A stretch of DNA of 64,000 nucleotides from the NCBI GenBank assembly GCA_016649715.1, contig JAENXC010000001.1, positions 1 to 64,000 of the forward strand. The letters are read 5' to 3'. The notes beneath the pieces were generated by a model that was not told the origin of the DNA, ran no database searches, and saw nothing but the letters and a program-made list of their open reading frames with translations. This document shows, piece by piece, positions 16,166 to 25,687 of the stretch (position 1 is its first letter; each line of letters starts with the position of its first letter). Both the position numbers and the translations under genes were made by a program. Source of the stretch: Flavobacteriaceae bacterium (GTDB lineage Bacteria > Bacteroidota > Bacteroidia > Flavobacteriales > Flavobacteriaceae).

Positions 16166-18076
16166 TTAAGAAAGGGATTCAACGGTTTCTTGAAGTATCT
16201 CCCATTCTTCCATCAGCTTTTTCAGCTTCTTTTTCTTTTCTTGATACTTGTCGAAAAAGTGTGGTTTTGTAATGGTTTCTTCGTAATTGATAAGCAGTTC
16301 GGTATCAATTTTGGCGATTTCCTTTTCCAAAGCAGCAATGGAAGATTCCACGTTGCTCAGTTTATTTTTCACCGATTTCAGCTTTTTCTGAATTTCATAT
16401 TCTTCACCTGCACTTCGCTTTTCCTTTACTTCGGAAACCACAGTCCGTTTTTCAGCTTCGCGAAGGTTTTGAAGATTACGCTCTTCTATAAAATAATTAA
16501 TATCACCCAAGTATTCTTTGATGTGTTGGTCTTTGAATTCGTAAACTTTATTGGTTAACCCTTGTAGAAAATCACGGTCGTGGGAAACCAGAATTAGTGT
16601 TCCCCCAAAGCTTTTCAGCGCATCCTTCAACACGTTTTTAGACTTTATGTCGAGGTGGTTTGTGGGCTCATCCATCACCAAAACGTTGAAGGGCTGCAAC
16701 AACAATTTCGCCAACGCCAAACGGTTTCGCTCACCACCACTCAGTACGCGGACAAACTTTTCCACTTCATCGCCACGGAAAAGAAAGGAACCCAAAATAT
16801 CGCGCACGCGGCTTCGGTTTTTTTCGTTGGCAGCGTCTATCATCGTGTCGAGCACGGTTTTAGTACCGTCGAGATAATCGGCTTGGTTTTGGGCAAAATA
16901 GCCAATTTGCACATTGTGGCCCAAAGTGAGTTTTCCGCCGTGTTGAATTTCGTTCACGATTATCTTTGCCAAGGTAGATTTTCCCTGCCCGTTTTGCCCC
17001 ACAAATGCTATTTTGCTTTCGCGCTCCACCAAAAGATTAACCCCCTTCAATACATTTTTATCGCCATAGCTTTTGGAAATGTTTTCAGCCTCAATCACCA
17101 CTTTTCCGGGTGTGATGGAAACGGGAAAACGGAGCGTCATCACGCTATTGTCATCTTCATCAACTTCAATGCGGTCAATTTTGTCCAACTTTTTTATGAG
17201 CGACTGCGCCATGGTTGCCTTACTGGCTTTGGCGCGAAATTTATCAATCAACTTTTCGGTCTGCTCAATCTGCTTTTGCTGGTTTTTTTGCGAGGCCAAT
17301 TGTTGCTCGCGCAATTCATTCCGAAGTACTAAATACTGCGTGTATGGTTTGTTGAAATCATAAATCTTTCCGAGAGAGATTTCAATCGTTCGATTGGTTA
17401 CGTTATCCAAAAACATTTTATCGTGGGAAACGATTACAACTGCGCCTGAATAGCCTTTCAAAAATTCTTCCAACCAAAGGATAGATTCAATATCCAAGTG
17501 GTTTGTGGGCTCATCCAGCAAGAGAATATCATTGTTTTGAAGTAATAGTTTCGCCAGTTCAATTCGCATACGCCAACCTCCGGAAAAGGTTTCAGTTAGC
17601 TTCGTAAAATCTTCCCTTTGGAAACCCAAACCTTGTAAAATCCGTTCGGTTTCGCCTTGGTAGTTGTATCCACCGTGAATCTCATATTGATGCTGCACTT
17701 CATTCAAATCCACCATCAATTGATGATAAGTGTCACTTTCGTAATCGGTGCGTTCTGCGAGTTGGGTATTTATGTTTTCAAGCTGCTTTTCCTGTTTTTT
17801 AATTTCTGTGAACGCTTCGTACGATTCCTCCAAAACGGTCCGCCCCTTTTCAAAATCTATATCCTGTTTTAAGAAACCGATGGAAATTTCCTTATCGGTC
17901 GCTATTTGGCCGGTATCATATTCCTGTTCCCCAGCAATAATTTTCAGCAAGGTAGATTTGCCCGCACCATTTTTGCCCACCAAACCAACGCGATCGCCAC
18001 CTTTAAGCTGAAAGGTAATTTTTTCGAATAAAAAGTCGCCCTGAAAGGAAACCGAAAGATTGTGGATGTTGATCAT
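16166..18076 (-). CDS. ABC-F family ATPase
   Basis: The protein has 636 residues with two ATP-binding cassettes in one chain and no membrane domain. Cassette 1 has Walker A GKNGAGKST (residues 35-43), signature FSGGW and Walker B LLLDEPTNHL. Cassette 2 has GQNGQGKST, signature LSGGE and VLVMDEPTNHL. The linker between cassettes and a charged coiled-coil tail (about 550-636) fit the Uup-like branch. ABC-F proteins act on the ribosome (translation factors or antibiotic protection). I cannot tell a housekeeping member from a resistance type, but the neutral context favours housekeeping. Confidence 0.92.
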   Translation of the reverse strand: MINIHNLSVSFQGDFLFEKITFQLKGGDRVGLVGKNGAGKSTLLKIIAGEQEYDTGQIATDKEISIGFLKQDIDFEKGRTVLEESYEAFTEIKKQEKQLENINTQLAERTDYESDTYHQLMVDLNEVQHQYEIHGGYNYQGETERILQGLGFQREDFTKLTETFSGGWRMRIELAKLLLQNNDILLLDEPTNHLDIESILWLEEFLKGYSGAVVIVSHDKMFLDNVTNRTIEISLGKIYDFNKPYTQYLVLRNELREQQLASQKNQQKQIEQTEKLIDKFRAKASKATMAQSLIKKLDKIDRIEVDEDDNSVMTLRFPVSITPGKVVIEAENISKSYGDKNVLKGVNLLVERESKIAFVGQNGQGKSTLAKIIVNEIQHGGKLTLGHNVQIGYFAQNQADYLDGTKTVLDTMIDAANEKNRSRVRDILGSFLFRGDEVEKFVRVLSGGERNRLALAKLLLQPFNVLVMDEPTNHLDIKSKNVLKDALKSFGGTLILVSHDRDFLQGLTNKVYEFKDQHIKEYLGDINYFIEERNLQNLREAEKRTVVSEVKEKRSAGEEYEIQKKLKSVKNKLSNVESSIAALEKEIAKIDTELLINYEETITKPHFFDKYQEKKKKLKKLMEEWEILQETVESLS

Positions 18077-18166
18077 TTTTAAATGTAAATTATAAATTTA
18101 GAAGGTCAGATTACTGTGGAAATTTCTGCAAAGATGCTTAATTTCGCGGTGCTAAAAAAACCGATA

Positions 18167-18553
18167 ATGCAATTCCTCAAAGGCTCTAAACTTTACAGTA
18201 TTTTTACGGGTACTTGCCCCGTTTGCCACGAAGGCGATATGTATCTGGAAAATAATCCTTACAAGATTTCCAAAATCATGAAAATGCACGACAATTGCAG
18301 CAATTGTGGGAAGAAATTCAAAATAGAACCGTCATTCTTTTTTGGGGCAATGTATGTGAGTTACGGCGTTGGAATTGCGATTTCTGTTGCCGCATTTATT
18401 ATTTCTTACCTCTTTATCGGGCTGGATAGAAATTATACATTTCTGGTCATTATTCTAACTTTATTGATTTTATTTCCTCTTATCGTTAGGGTTTCAAGAA
18501 ATATTTGGATTAATTTATTTGTTGATTTTAACCAAAAAACTTCAAAAAAATAA
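18167..18553 (+). CDS. DUF983 membrane protein
   Basis: I start at the ATG at 18167 (128 residues), because homologues begin close to the block FLKGSKLYSIFTGTCPVC. Upstream in-frame starts at 18134 (ATG) and 18116 (GTG) are possible, but a TAATTTCG promoter-like box at about 18139 would lie inside that extension. Two CxxC pairs (CPVC and CSNC) suggest a small zinc ribbon. Two transmembrane helices follow (GAMYVSYGVGIAISVAAFII and FLVIILTLLILFPLIV). Function unknown. It is divergent from the ABC-F gene. Confidence 0.88.
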   Translation: MQFLKGSKLYSIFTGTCPVCHEGDMYLENNPYKISKIMKMHDNCSNCGKKFKIEPSFFFGAMYVSYGVGIAISVAAFIISYLFIGLDRNYTFLVIILTLLILFPLIVRVSRNIWINLFVDFNQKTSKK

Positions 18554-18569
18554 GGATATCTTTAATAAT

Positions 18570-19622
18570 CTATTTCCAATTTTTCGTTCTCTTGATGTGC
18601 AAATCTTTTGTTAGGAACACGTCTTCTTCTAAATGTTTATAAAGAATTTCAGAAAGCAATGGCGCCATCAAAAACCCGTGCGTACCCAAGCCGTTGAAGA
18701 AAACCAGGTTTGGGTTTTCATCCAAAACTCCCAATAATGGTCTGTGGTCTTTAGTTGTAGGGCGCACTCCGGCGGTTTGCCCAATTACTTCGAAAGAACA
18801 ATTAATGAATGTTTTCAATTTTGAAAGAATTTCATCTTTGGCAGTTTCAGTGGAGTTTAAAGTATAATCATTGCGACAAAAGGTTGCGCCCACTTTATAT
18901 TCATCATTTCCCAAAGGGATAACATACATTGGGCCTTTTAAAAGCGCATTCAGCTTCAATTCCGGAGCTTTTATTACTGTGTATTCGCCTTTGTTGCCTA
19001 TAATGGCACGACTCGGAAAAAAGGGGTTTTCAATCGCTTTGGCCCCTTCGGAGAAAATAATTTTTTTTGCCGAAATATTTTTGTAAACCACGCTGTTTCC
19101 CTTCTGTTGAATGGCTTCGTATTGAATATCTTCGGCAAGCAAAGCATCTTCTTCTTTTAGATAATTTCGATACCCTGAAAGTAAATTATTCGTATTTATC
19201 TGGGCTGTTCCTAAAACCTTTCCAAAACCCAGCGGTGCTTCAATTGCAGGGTTTGTATTCTTTAAAAAATCTGAAGATAGAAATGTTTTCAATTCCTTTT
19301 TATCGCCTGCAACAGACCAATTATTCTGTTCTTCCACACTTTTGAAAATTCTTAGAATTGGCGTTTCCGTAAAAATTTTTTGTTTCAGTTTCTCAGAAAT
19401 TTGATTATAAAAATCTACCGCAACTGGAAAAAAGGCAGAAGCATTCCAAGCTGCCGTGAAACGTTTTAGAACGGTTGGATTGAAAACGCCACCAGATTTT
19501 GCCGTGGAACCTTCTGCACCGTTATCTATTACCACAAAACTCTTTCCGTGCTTTTGAAGTTGCTCGCAAAAACTGATGCCCGCAATGCCAAGCCCTACTA
19601 TTATATAATCTACTTTCTTCAT
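18570..19622 (-). CDS. FAD-dependent oxidoreductase (DAO/glycine-oxidase type)
   Basis: The protein has 350 residues from the ATG at 19622, which places the Rossmann motif at the start (VDYIIVGLGIAGISFCEQL; GxGxxG at residues about 8-13). The seven extra residues of the longer frame are discarded. The DAO fold continues with a substrate domain and ends in an FAD-binding GLGTHGFLMAPLLS stretch. Family members oxidise amino acids or other amines; the substrate is not evident. It follows gldN in the same direction, but a strong terminator separates them, so it is probably transcribed on its own. Confidence 0.88.
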   Translation of the reverse strand: MKKVDYIIVGLGIAGISFCEQLQKHGKSFVVIDNGAEGSTAKSGGVFNPTVLKRFTAAWNASAFFPVAVDFYNQISEKLKQKIFTETPILRIFKSVEEQNNWSVAGDKKELKTFLSSDFLKNTNPAIEAPLGFGKVLGTAQINTNNLLSGYRNYLKEEDALLAEDIQYEAIQQKGNSVVYKNISAKKIIFSEGAKAIENPFFPSRAIIGNKGEYTVIKAPELKLNALLKGPMYVIPLGNDEYKVGATFCRNDYTLNSTETAKDEILSKLKTFINCSFEVIGQTAGVRPTTKDHRPLLGVLDENPNLVFFNGLGTHGFLMAPLLSEILYKHLEEDVFLTKDLHIKRTKNWK

Positions 19623-19690
19623 TTTTAAACTTTGAATTGTCAAAAATTCTTTACACTTTCAATCCTAAGATTCTCTACTTCACGGGAATA

Positions 19691-19730
19691 AAAAACCCTT
19701 CAGTTTCCGAGGGGGGAACATGAAGGGCTT
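19691..19730 (-). terminator. Terminator of the gld cluster
   Basis: The stem AACCCTTCAGTTTCC / GGAAC-ATGAAGGGCTT is followed on the minus strand by a run of six T (19696-19691 side). It lies 28 bases after the gldN stop. Confidence 0.8.
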
Positions 19731-19757
19731 TCTTCAAATTATGGCTTTATTAACTGA

Positions 19758-20657
19758 TTAATAATTCCACAAATCTATTTCAATATTGCGTATCTGTTCT
19801 TTGATCCTTTCAGATTCCAACAATTGCATAAGTGCGTTGTCATTGATATAGTCCTTCACATTTCTGTCGCCCTGCACGTTGTCTTCTTTGTAAATAACGG
19901 CATTAAAACGTCTGGAATTCAACAAGTGGTCAAAAGAGACCGGCTGTGAAGTGTTCTTTCTGTTGAAAGCCATTGCTTCGTGCAAAACATCGCGTGTTCC
20001 TGGGAACCAGACCCAAAATAATTCAACTTTGGCATCAAGACCGTCTTCGGGAAAGGCTTTGGACCGTGCCTCATTTGCAACTGGGCAAATGCCTAACAAT
20101 CTGTATTTAAGCTCGCCCAAGCGCTTGTCCAGATACCAATAGCCACGGATGTGCCATTCTGCAATATCGCCCGCGTCCAAAGAAAAACTACGCACATATT
20201 GTGGATCCACTTTTCCTTCGGCATTGTATTGTTCAATACCGAGGTCAGTAGTGTCGCTATAAACCAAGGAAGCTTCAATGTCCTTCAAGGTACGTTTTTC
20301 GGTAAAATATGAATCTACATACACATCTTCAATTTTTCCATTTTTGATATTTTTTACCAAAACATCGTAAAGGGAACGTCTGTCTGAACCAATGTTGTTT
20401 GTATCTATAGGGTAATACAGTGGGAAGTTGACCCTTTCGTCAAGGTCAATTATTTCCCATGTGGTTTTGGACCACAATACATCGCGCTCGTCCGTATATC
20501 CGTAAGGCAACGGCTTATCGTTATCATAAGCAATCTGCGCTTCGGTCTTTTTGCCTATATCCTCAGGGGTTTTGGCGTTCAGGATGTTTACTTGCGCACT
20601 TGCACCAGCAACCATTCCGAGGCCGAAAACACATAAAACAACATTTTTCAAATTCAT
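19758..20657 (-). CDS. gldN: Gliding motility / type IX secretion protein GldN
   Basis: The protein has 299 residues with a signal peptide (VVLCVFGLGMVAGASAQ). GldN-type sequence is clear (YGYTDERDVLWSKTTWEIIDLDERVNFPLYYP ... GICPV). In Flavobacterium, GldN is periplasmic and forms a ring with GldK that is needed for type IX secretion and gliding. It is the last gene of gldK-gldL-gldM-gldN, starting 24 bases after the gldM stop, and is followed by a terminator. Confidence 0.95.
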   Translation of the reverse strand: MNLKNVVLCVFGLGMVAGASAQVNILNAKTPEDIGKKTEAQIAYDNDKPLPYGYTDERDVLWSKTTWEIIDLDERVNFPLYYPIDTNNIGSDRRSLYDVLVKNIKNGKIEDVYVDSYFTEKRTLKDIEASLVYSDTTDLGIEQYNAEGKVDPQYVRSFSLDAGDIAEWHIRGYWYLDKRLGELKYRLLGICPVANEARSKAFPEDGLDAKVELFWVWFPGTRDVLHEAMAFNRKNTSQPVSFDHLLNSRRFNAVIYKEDNVQGDRNVKDYINDNALMQLLESERIKEQIRNIEIDLWNY

Positions 20658-20681
20658 ACCGATAGGGGTTTAATACTAAAA

Positions 20682-22256
20682 TTAGTTTGTCAATTCGATA
20701 ATTACAGGAGAAATCTTTTTCAATTTATAACCTGAATTTCCTGCAAGATTTGCATTTATGTCAAAAATTTGAACTGCATCTCCCCGCTGTGCTCTTCTTA
20801 AAGCGCCTTTAGCAGCAGCATCCAGTCTAGTTCCGTTTACTTTAACAGTTGGCTGCCCAGAAACTTTAAAACTAAATCCAGTTACATTAATATTAAGTTC
20901 AAAATCAAAATCTTCCAATACTGCAGAAACAGTTGAGATTTCAAGACCTCCACGCTCCATACGAACAATTCCAGTTTCTCCACGGATTGCTCCAATTGGT
21001 GGTGGAATGTCCTTGATGCGGAACTCGGATTTTGAACCTACTGGTTTGCCATCAGGTAATGTTCCATTAGCAGAAATAATAACTGTTCTACCAGCTCCTG
21101 GACGCATAACATATTTGCTGCCAGACACTCTTGAAAGACCTGCTGCCGAAGCATTCACTTTATTATCAGGAATTCCAGGGATAGAAACTGTCATTGGGTT
21201 GTCAACTCCACGATAAACCACGTTCATTTTGTCCGCAGCGATTACTGCCGAATTTGGCATTGATATAGTAGAAAATCCAACATCAACAGGTACTTTTGTT
21301 TCCTTACCGTTTTCTAGGAATATTAAATCTCCTTCAATTTTATGATCTCCTGGAGCACCTGCGCTAATTTTAAGCATTACTTTACCATTTTCTATGGCGT
21401 ATTGCCCCTCCACCAATGGACGACCGTCTAGTTTAAGCTCTACCCTGTTAGGTTTGGTGTTTGGATCTTTACGCCCCAAAACAATACCTCCATCAAATTC
21501 TTCGCCAGAGTAATAGGCTGTTTTGGAGGTCTCTAAAAGAGTGTTGTATTGTGTAAAGGACATAGCAGTGGCTTGCTGGCCCGCCAACATTTTTTGTAAA
21601 ACTTCGTTTTTAGTAGTTTTTATGTCTGCTTGAATCTGGGTCAACTTAGTTAAAGATGCCACCAAAGGAAAACCTTCATAATTATAGTTTAACCATTCTT
21701 CTTTTTTACCGTCGCGATTGGTTACTTCCGCAGTAGAAAAATTAGCTTCTATAGATCTTTTGACATCTTCAATACCTGCGAATTTAGTCAATGATGTATC
21801 AGATAAAATTTTCATCATTTCTTCACGGTAACCATTCATTTTATCCAAAAATTCCTGTCCTCCTGGCCTATATTTTTCTCCAACAAAAAACAAATTGTTA
21901 AAGTAATCGGCCTTGTCCATCACTTCGTAATCTGAAGGATCCTTGATTTTTTCAATAGATGCTGATTTAAGTGAGGTTATATAAGAATCTAGGTCATCTG
22001 ATATTTTTGAAATATCATCTGCTTTTGCCTTTACGGCTGCGTACTGTGCTGGTTGTTCGGTGGCTTTAACTGCCAACCCGTCCATAAAAGCCGTATTGCG
22101 TTGTGAGGTAGAAACATTAGCATCAGTTATTTTTTCATTCAATAGTCCAAAAGCAGATAATACTTCTCTGGACATGTTTAAAGCCAGCATTGCGATGAAA
22201 ATCAAGTACATCAAGTTGATCATCTTCTGTCTTGGGGATAGTTTTCCTCCTGCCAT
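20682..22256 (-). CDS. gldM: Gliding motility / type IX secretion motor protein GldM
   Basis: The protein has 524 residues. One transmembrane helix near the N-terminus (MINLMYLIFIAMLALNMS) anchors a long periplasmic region. The helical first domain is followed by several beta-sandwich domains (about 225-524), as in the known GldM structure. With GldL it forms the proton-driven rotary motor of the type IX secretion system, linking the inner membrane to the GldK/GldN ring. Length and gene order match Flavobacterium. It starts 44 bases after the gldL stop. Confidence 0.95.
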   Translation of the reverse strand: MAGGKLSPRQKMINLMYLIFIAMLALNMSREVLSAFGLLNEKITDANVSTSQRNTAFMDGLAVKATEQPAQYAAVKAKADDISKISDDLDSYITSLKSASIEKIKDPSDYEVMDKADYFNNLFFVGEKYRPGGQEFLDKMNGYREEMMKILSDTSLTKFAGIEDVKRSIEANFSTAEVTNRDGKKEEWLNYNYEGFPLVASLTKLTQIQADIKTTKNEVLQKMLAGQQATAMSFTQYNTLLETSKTAYYSGEEFDGGIVLGRKDPNTKPNRVELKLDGRPLVEGQYAIENGKVMLKISAGAPGDHKIEGDLIFLENGKETKVPVDVGFSTISMPNSAVIAADKMNVVYRGVDNPMTVSIPGIPDNKVNASAAGLSRVSGSKYVMRPGAGRTVIISANGTLPDGKPVGSKSEFRIKDIPPPIGAIRGETGIVRMERGGLEISTVSAVLEDFDFELNINVTGFSFKVSGQPTVKVNGTRLDAAAKGALRRAQRGDAVQIFDINANLAGNSGYKLKKISPVIIELTN

Positions 22257-22300
22257 TTTAAGTCTTTTTTAAAGATTAATTATTAAGGTGAAAACCTATC

Positions 22301-22960
22301 TTAGTTTCTATTGGACATTGCAGAAAGCATACCTCCATAAACCCCGTTCAAGGAAGAAAGGTTGGTAGCCAAGTGCTGCATTTGTTGTTTTAATTGCTCT
22401 GCATTTTCTGCCACTCTTTCGTTGGCTTCTGTCTGTCGGCTTGTAGATTCAATCTGAACTTTGTACAAACTGTTCAACGAATCCATTTGTGCAGCGGCAA
22501 GAGCCATCTCTTCACTGTATCTTTTGGTGGAGTTCATTGCTTCAGCGGTGGGCGCCATACCTTTGGCAGCATCTCCAAAGGAATGGATGCTGGTGCTAAG
22601 GCTGTTCATTAATTCTGAATCTATACGGGCATCTTTAAGCATTTCATCCAATTTTTTAGACAAAAGACCTTGTGCATCTTCTGGTTCTTTTTTCTTTCTG
22701 TCCTGACCCATACCGCCAGCTAATTCTGGGTAAACCAATGACCAATCCAAATCGTCATCTACAGGCTCAAAAGCAGAGATGGCGAAAATAATTGCTTCAG
22801 TGATAAGTCCAACTGCCAAGAGGAAACCACCAGTAAGAGTAGCAAAGCCCAAAGGAAGTTCCCAGTGAAGGATTTTGAAAAGCGCTCCTAAAATTACAAC
22901 GGATGCTCCAAGGCCATAGGCCATATTAAATAGTTTTTTTGATGATCTTGCTTGTGCCAT
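22301..22960 (-). CDS. gldL: Gliding motility / type IX secretion motor protein GldL
   Basis: The protein has 219 residues. Two transmembrane helices near the N-terminus (YGLGASVVILGALFKIL and LTGGFLLAVGLITEAIIFAI) are followed by a cytoplasmic, partly coiled-coil tail rich in Gln and Glu. GldL surrounds the GldM dimer in the inner membrane and carries the conserved acidic residue thought to use the proton gradient (a Glu in TEAIIF is the candidate). It lies between gldK (76-base gap) and gldM. Confidence 0.95.
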   Translation of the reverse strand: MAQARSSKKLFNMAYGLGASVVILGALFKILHWELPLGFATLTGGFLLAVGLITEAIIFAISAFEPVDDDLDWSLVYPELAGGMGQDRKKKEPEDAQGLLSKKLDEMLKDARIDSELMNSLSTSIHSFGDAAKGMAPTAEAMNSTKRYSEEMALAAAQMDSLNSLYKVQIESTSRQTEANERVAENAEQLKQQMQHLATNLSSLNGVYGGMLSAMSNRN

Positions 22961-23036
22961 AATAAGTAAATTTTAGTTGAGGGGTTCTAGTTTAGGTTAA
23001 AATATTTAAGGTTGATTTAGTTTATTTTCAAAAGGG

Positions 23037-24410
23037 TTAGCGTGCGTCGCCAAAGTTTTTGTTAAGTGTAATATCGGTGCCCATATAATCCTGCACAGTC
23101 CTAAAGCCAACATAGCTCCTTGCGGAATCTGCGTATTCATAGTCGCGGGTGCTTACTTGAAGAAAATAAGCCACATCTTTCCACGAACCGCCCCGAACAA
23201 CTTTTCTCATATTGTCTGGATCGTTCACATTTGGGTTCATTGTGGAAGTATAATCATAAGAAGCGGGATCATATGAAGATGCTACCCACTCCGAAACGTT
23301 TCCTGCCATATTATATAGGTTGTAATCGTTGGGTTCGTATGATTTAGCTTCAACAGTATATAACGCTTGGTCTGCTGCATAATCACCCCGTAATGGCTTA
23401 AAGTTCGCCATAAAGCAGCCTCGGTCGTTTTTAGCGTAAGGACCACCCCAAGGATAGGTAGCAGATTCCAGGCCACCACGAGCGGCATACTCCCATTCCG
23501 CTTCGCCGGGCAGACGGAAAGAGTTTACGAAATTTTTATTTTTTGATTTTTGATAAGAGTTTTTATACAAAGTCCTCCAGGCACAGAAAGCTTTTGCCTG
23601 ATTCCAGTTTACACCTACCACGGGATAGTCTCCATAAGCTTCGTGCCAAAAGTAATCATTGTGCATCGGCTCGTTATAGGAATAGTTGAAATCCCTAATC
23701 CAAACGGTTGTGTCTGGATAAATGTTCAATTCTTCTTTTTTTATGAAATCTTTTCTTTTCTTGGTTTTATCACGAGCAGCAGATTGAATGTCCATATAGG
23801 TATATTGGAACTTCAACTTGCTCACGTCAATTGTGCGCTGGCCGTTGTATGATTCCTCGATGGGAATGTACATGGTGTCCATTACTTCAGAATAATACTC
23901 GTCTGGGTATTTTGCAGTGTCCCAAATCAAGTCTACTTTGTCGTTCAGCTTTCTTCCAGCGTAGTAATCTTCGCCCATTCCAAAGTAGTTGTCATACATA
24001 TACTTTTGATAAGGGGTCATTTCTTCGTTTTCTTGGTCAATAAAGGCGAATTCACCCACACCGCCATCTCCTGGGGTCGCCCCCACTTCGTCGGCCATAA
24101 TGGCAAGGCGCAACCGTACTGTTGAATCTCGCACCCAATTTACAAATTGTCGATATTCGGCATTGGTTATTTCGGTTTCGTCCATGTAGAACGAACGTAC
24201 GGTAACTGTCTTTGTTGGCGCATCGTTTACGGCGACAAAATCGTCATCGCTTTTACCCATGATAAAGGATCCACCTGGGATAAGCGTCATTCCGTAAGGC
24301 TTTTGAGGATACCATTTTTTACCTTTTGTTCCCACCAGTTCTCCCCGGTCGCCGGAGTTACAACTGAACAAAAAGGCAACAATCGCAGTTAATGCAATAA
24401 ACTTCTTCAT
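23037..24410 (-). CDS. gldK: Gliding motility lipoprotein GldK
   Basis: The protein has 457 residues. The lipoprotein signal ends in AFLFSCNSG (Cys17). The rest is an FGE/SUMF1-type fold: IPGGSFIMGKSD near residue 45, then FRLPGEAEWEYAARGG and MAGNVSEWVASSYDP, ending in VRGGSW and a GFRTV stretch. In the gliding system this fold is structural rather than catalytic. GldK is attached to the outer membrane and forms the periplasmic ring with GldN. It is the first gene of the gld cluster, with a candidate promoter upstream. Confidence 0.95.
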   Translation of the reverse strand: MKKFIALTAIVAFLFSCNSGDRGELVGTKGKKWYPQKPYGMTLIPGGSFIMGKSDDDFVAVNDAPTKTVTVRSFYMDETEITNAEYRQFVNWVRDSTVRLRLAIMADEVGATPGDGGVGEFAFIDQENEEMTPYQKYMYDNYFGMGEDYYAGRKLNDKVDLIWDTAKYPDEYYSEVMDTMYIPIEESYNGQRTIDVSKLKFQYTYMDIQSAARDKTKKRKDFIKKEELNIYPDTTVWIRDFNYSYNEPMHNDYFWHEAYGDYPVVGVNWNQAKAFCAWRTLYKNSYQKSKNKNFVNSFRLPGEAEWEYAARGGLESATYPWGGPYAKNDRGCFMANFKPLRGDYAADQALYTVEAKSYEPNDYNLYNMAGNVSEWVASSYDPASYDYTSTMNPNVNDPDNMRKVVRGGSWKDVAYFLQVSTRDYEYADSARSYVGFRTVQDYMGTDITLNKNFGDAR

Positions 24411-24444
24411 AGGTATTTAGGTTAAATTTCGAGATTCAAGGGCG

Positions 24445-24475
24445 TAAACCTATCTATAAAATTTCAAAAAAACAA
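24445..24475 (-). promoter_or_regulatory. Putative promoter of the gldKLMN cluster
   Basis: On the minus strand TTG (24475-24473), 20 bases, then TAGGTTTA (24452-24445). The -7 box has one mismatch to TAnnTTTG. It lies 35 bases before the gldK start. Confidence 0.4.
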
Positions 24476-24523
24476 TTTTTTTTTGAAAAACCATTGATCC
24501 TTGTTTCTACTTGTCTTGTTTAA

Positions 24524-25687
24524 TTATACTTCATTTTTACGGCGGGCCTTAATCCACCGTTCAGGAATTTCCTGATTGCACGCACCCAAATACTCGCCAT
24601 AAGTGCAAGGTAATAACGTACGCCTTTTTAATTTATTATTAACATTTGAAATAAATGGCAAAACAATCCACCATCTTTCTGTTTTATTGCTTTTTTTGAA
24701 TTCCAAGATATCATCTTCCACAGGAACTTTATAGGTAGTAAAGCCCTTTTCGTTATCAAAATCATCATCCACCACCCTAAAATTAAATCCTTCAATAAAA
24801 TACCAAACTATTTGGGCCACCAGCATAATTCCACTCTTGTTTTCTATGGAATCGCTCAGTTCAAAAACGCTAAAAGATTTCACTTTATTGCTAATGCCTG
24901 CATAACGGGCGATGGCGCAAATTTCACGGCCGTCAAAACCATTGGGGCTTTCGTTGTTTTTATAACTTAATTCTGCACTTTTTATTGCGGAAACATCCAA
25001 GGTTACCATATCTGCATCGCGCATTATGGGTTCTACAATGGTAATGTCTGCCGAAATTTCGCCCAACCTATAAGCGTCAAAAAACAATTTATCCATCAAG
25101 GCAATTTCCTGTGGCGCGTTAAAAAAGGATTGATAGCCCAAAACACTATAATTGAAAAGATTGTAGGGTTGGTCCACCACCATTTTTCCGATGTATGATT
25201 TATTGGAAATAGGCTTCTCTGCATTTCCAAGATCAAAGCGGTTGTCAATATTAACTGCGTTTACCATTTCGCCCAAACCGTCGTAACCACGGTATTGTGC
25301 ATACGCCAAATCCTGACTGCCGCCAAGAATGAGCGGAATAATATTTTTTTTTAGAAGCGCGGCTATAACCTCTTTGGCAGCAAAGCGGGTATCTTCGGCC
25401 GTTTCTCCTTTTTCAATATCGCCGAGGTCAATTATTTTAGTGTCCCAATTTCCGGGATACAAAGAATAAAGTGCCTTTCTATAGGTGTCAAAACATATAT
25501 TTCCGCCAATGTAATTAATATCTGCGCGGTTTTCCTTAATTCCGAGTATGGCGAACTTTACGTCTTTTAAATTCGGCAGTTCCCCTATTTTAGCGTGAAT
25601 ATCTATAACTTTTCCCAAAGTTCCGAGAGGCAGGATTTCCCGATGCGCCAATACTTTTTTTGAAACTGGGGATAAAAATTCTATCAT
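24524..25687 (-). CDS. Arginase/formimidoylglutamase-fold protein lacking metal ligands
   Basis: The protein has 387 residues with the ureohydrolase fold. Three diagnostic motifs can be placed, but all are changed. GGDHS is GGSQD (His to Gln125). DAHxD is DNRFD (148-152; His to Arg150). SxDxDxxDP is TLDVSAIKS (Asp231 kept, second Asp to Ser233, third Asp lost). At least three of the six manganese ligands are missing, so hydrolase activity is unlikely. Automatic annotation would probably call it formimidoylglutamase. Its start overlaps the topA stop by one base (TAATG), and gldK follows 113 bases downstream. The true agmatinase at 43977-44912 keeps all ligands. Confidence 0.85.
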   Translation of the reverse strand: MIEFLSPVSKKVLAHREILPLGTLGKVIDIHAKIGELPNLKDVKFAILGIKENRADINYIGGNICFDTYRKALYSLYPGNWDTKIIDLGDIEKGETAEDTRFAAKEVIAALLKKNIIPLILGGSQDLAYAQYRGYDGLGEMVNAVNIDNRFDLGNAEKPISNKSYIGKMVVDQPYNLFNYSVLGYQSFFNAPQEIALMDKLFFDAYRLGEISADITIVEPIMRDADMVTLDVSAIKSAELSYKNNESPNGFDGREICAIARYAGISNKVKSFSVFELSDSIENKSGIMLVAQIVWYFIEGFNFRVVDDDFDNEKGFTTYKVPVEDDILEFKKSNKTERWWIVLPFISNVNNKLKRRTLLPCTYGEYLGACNQEIPERWIKARRKNEV

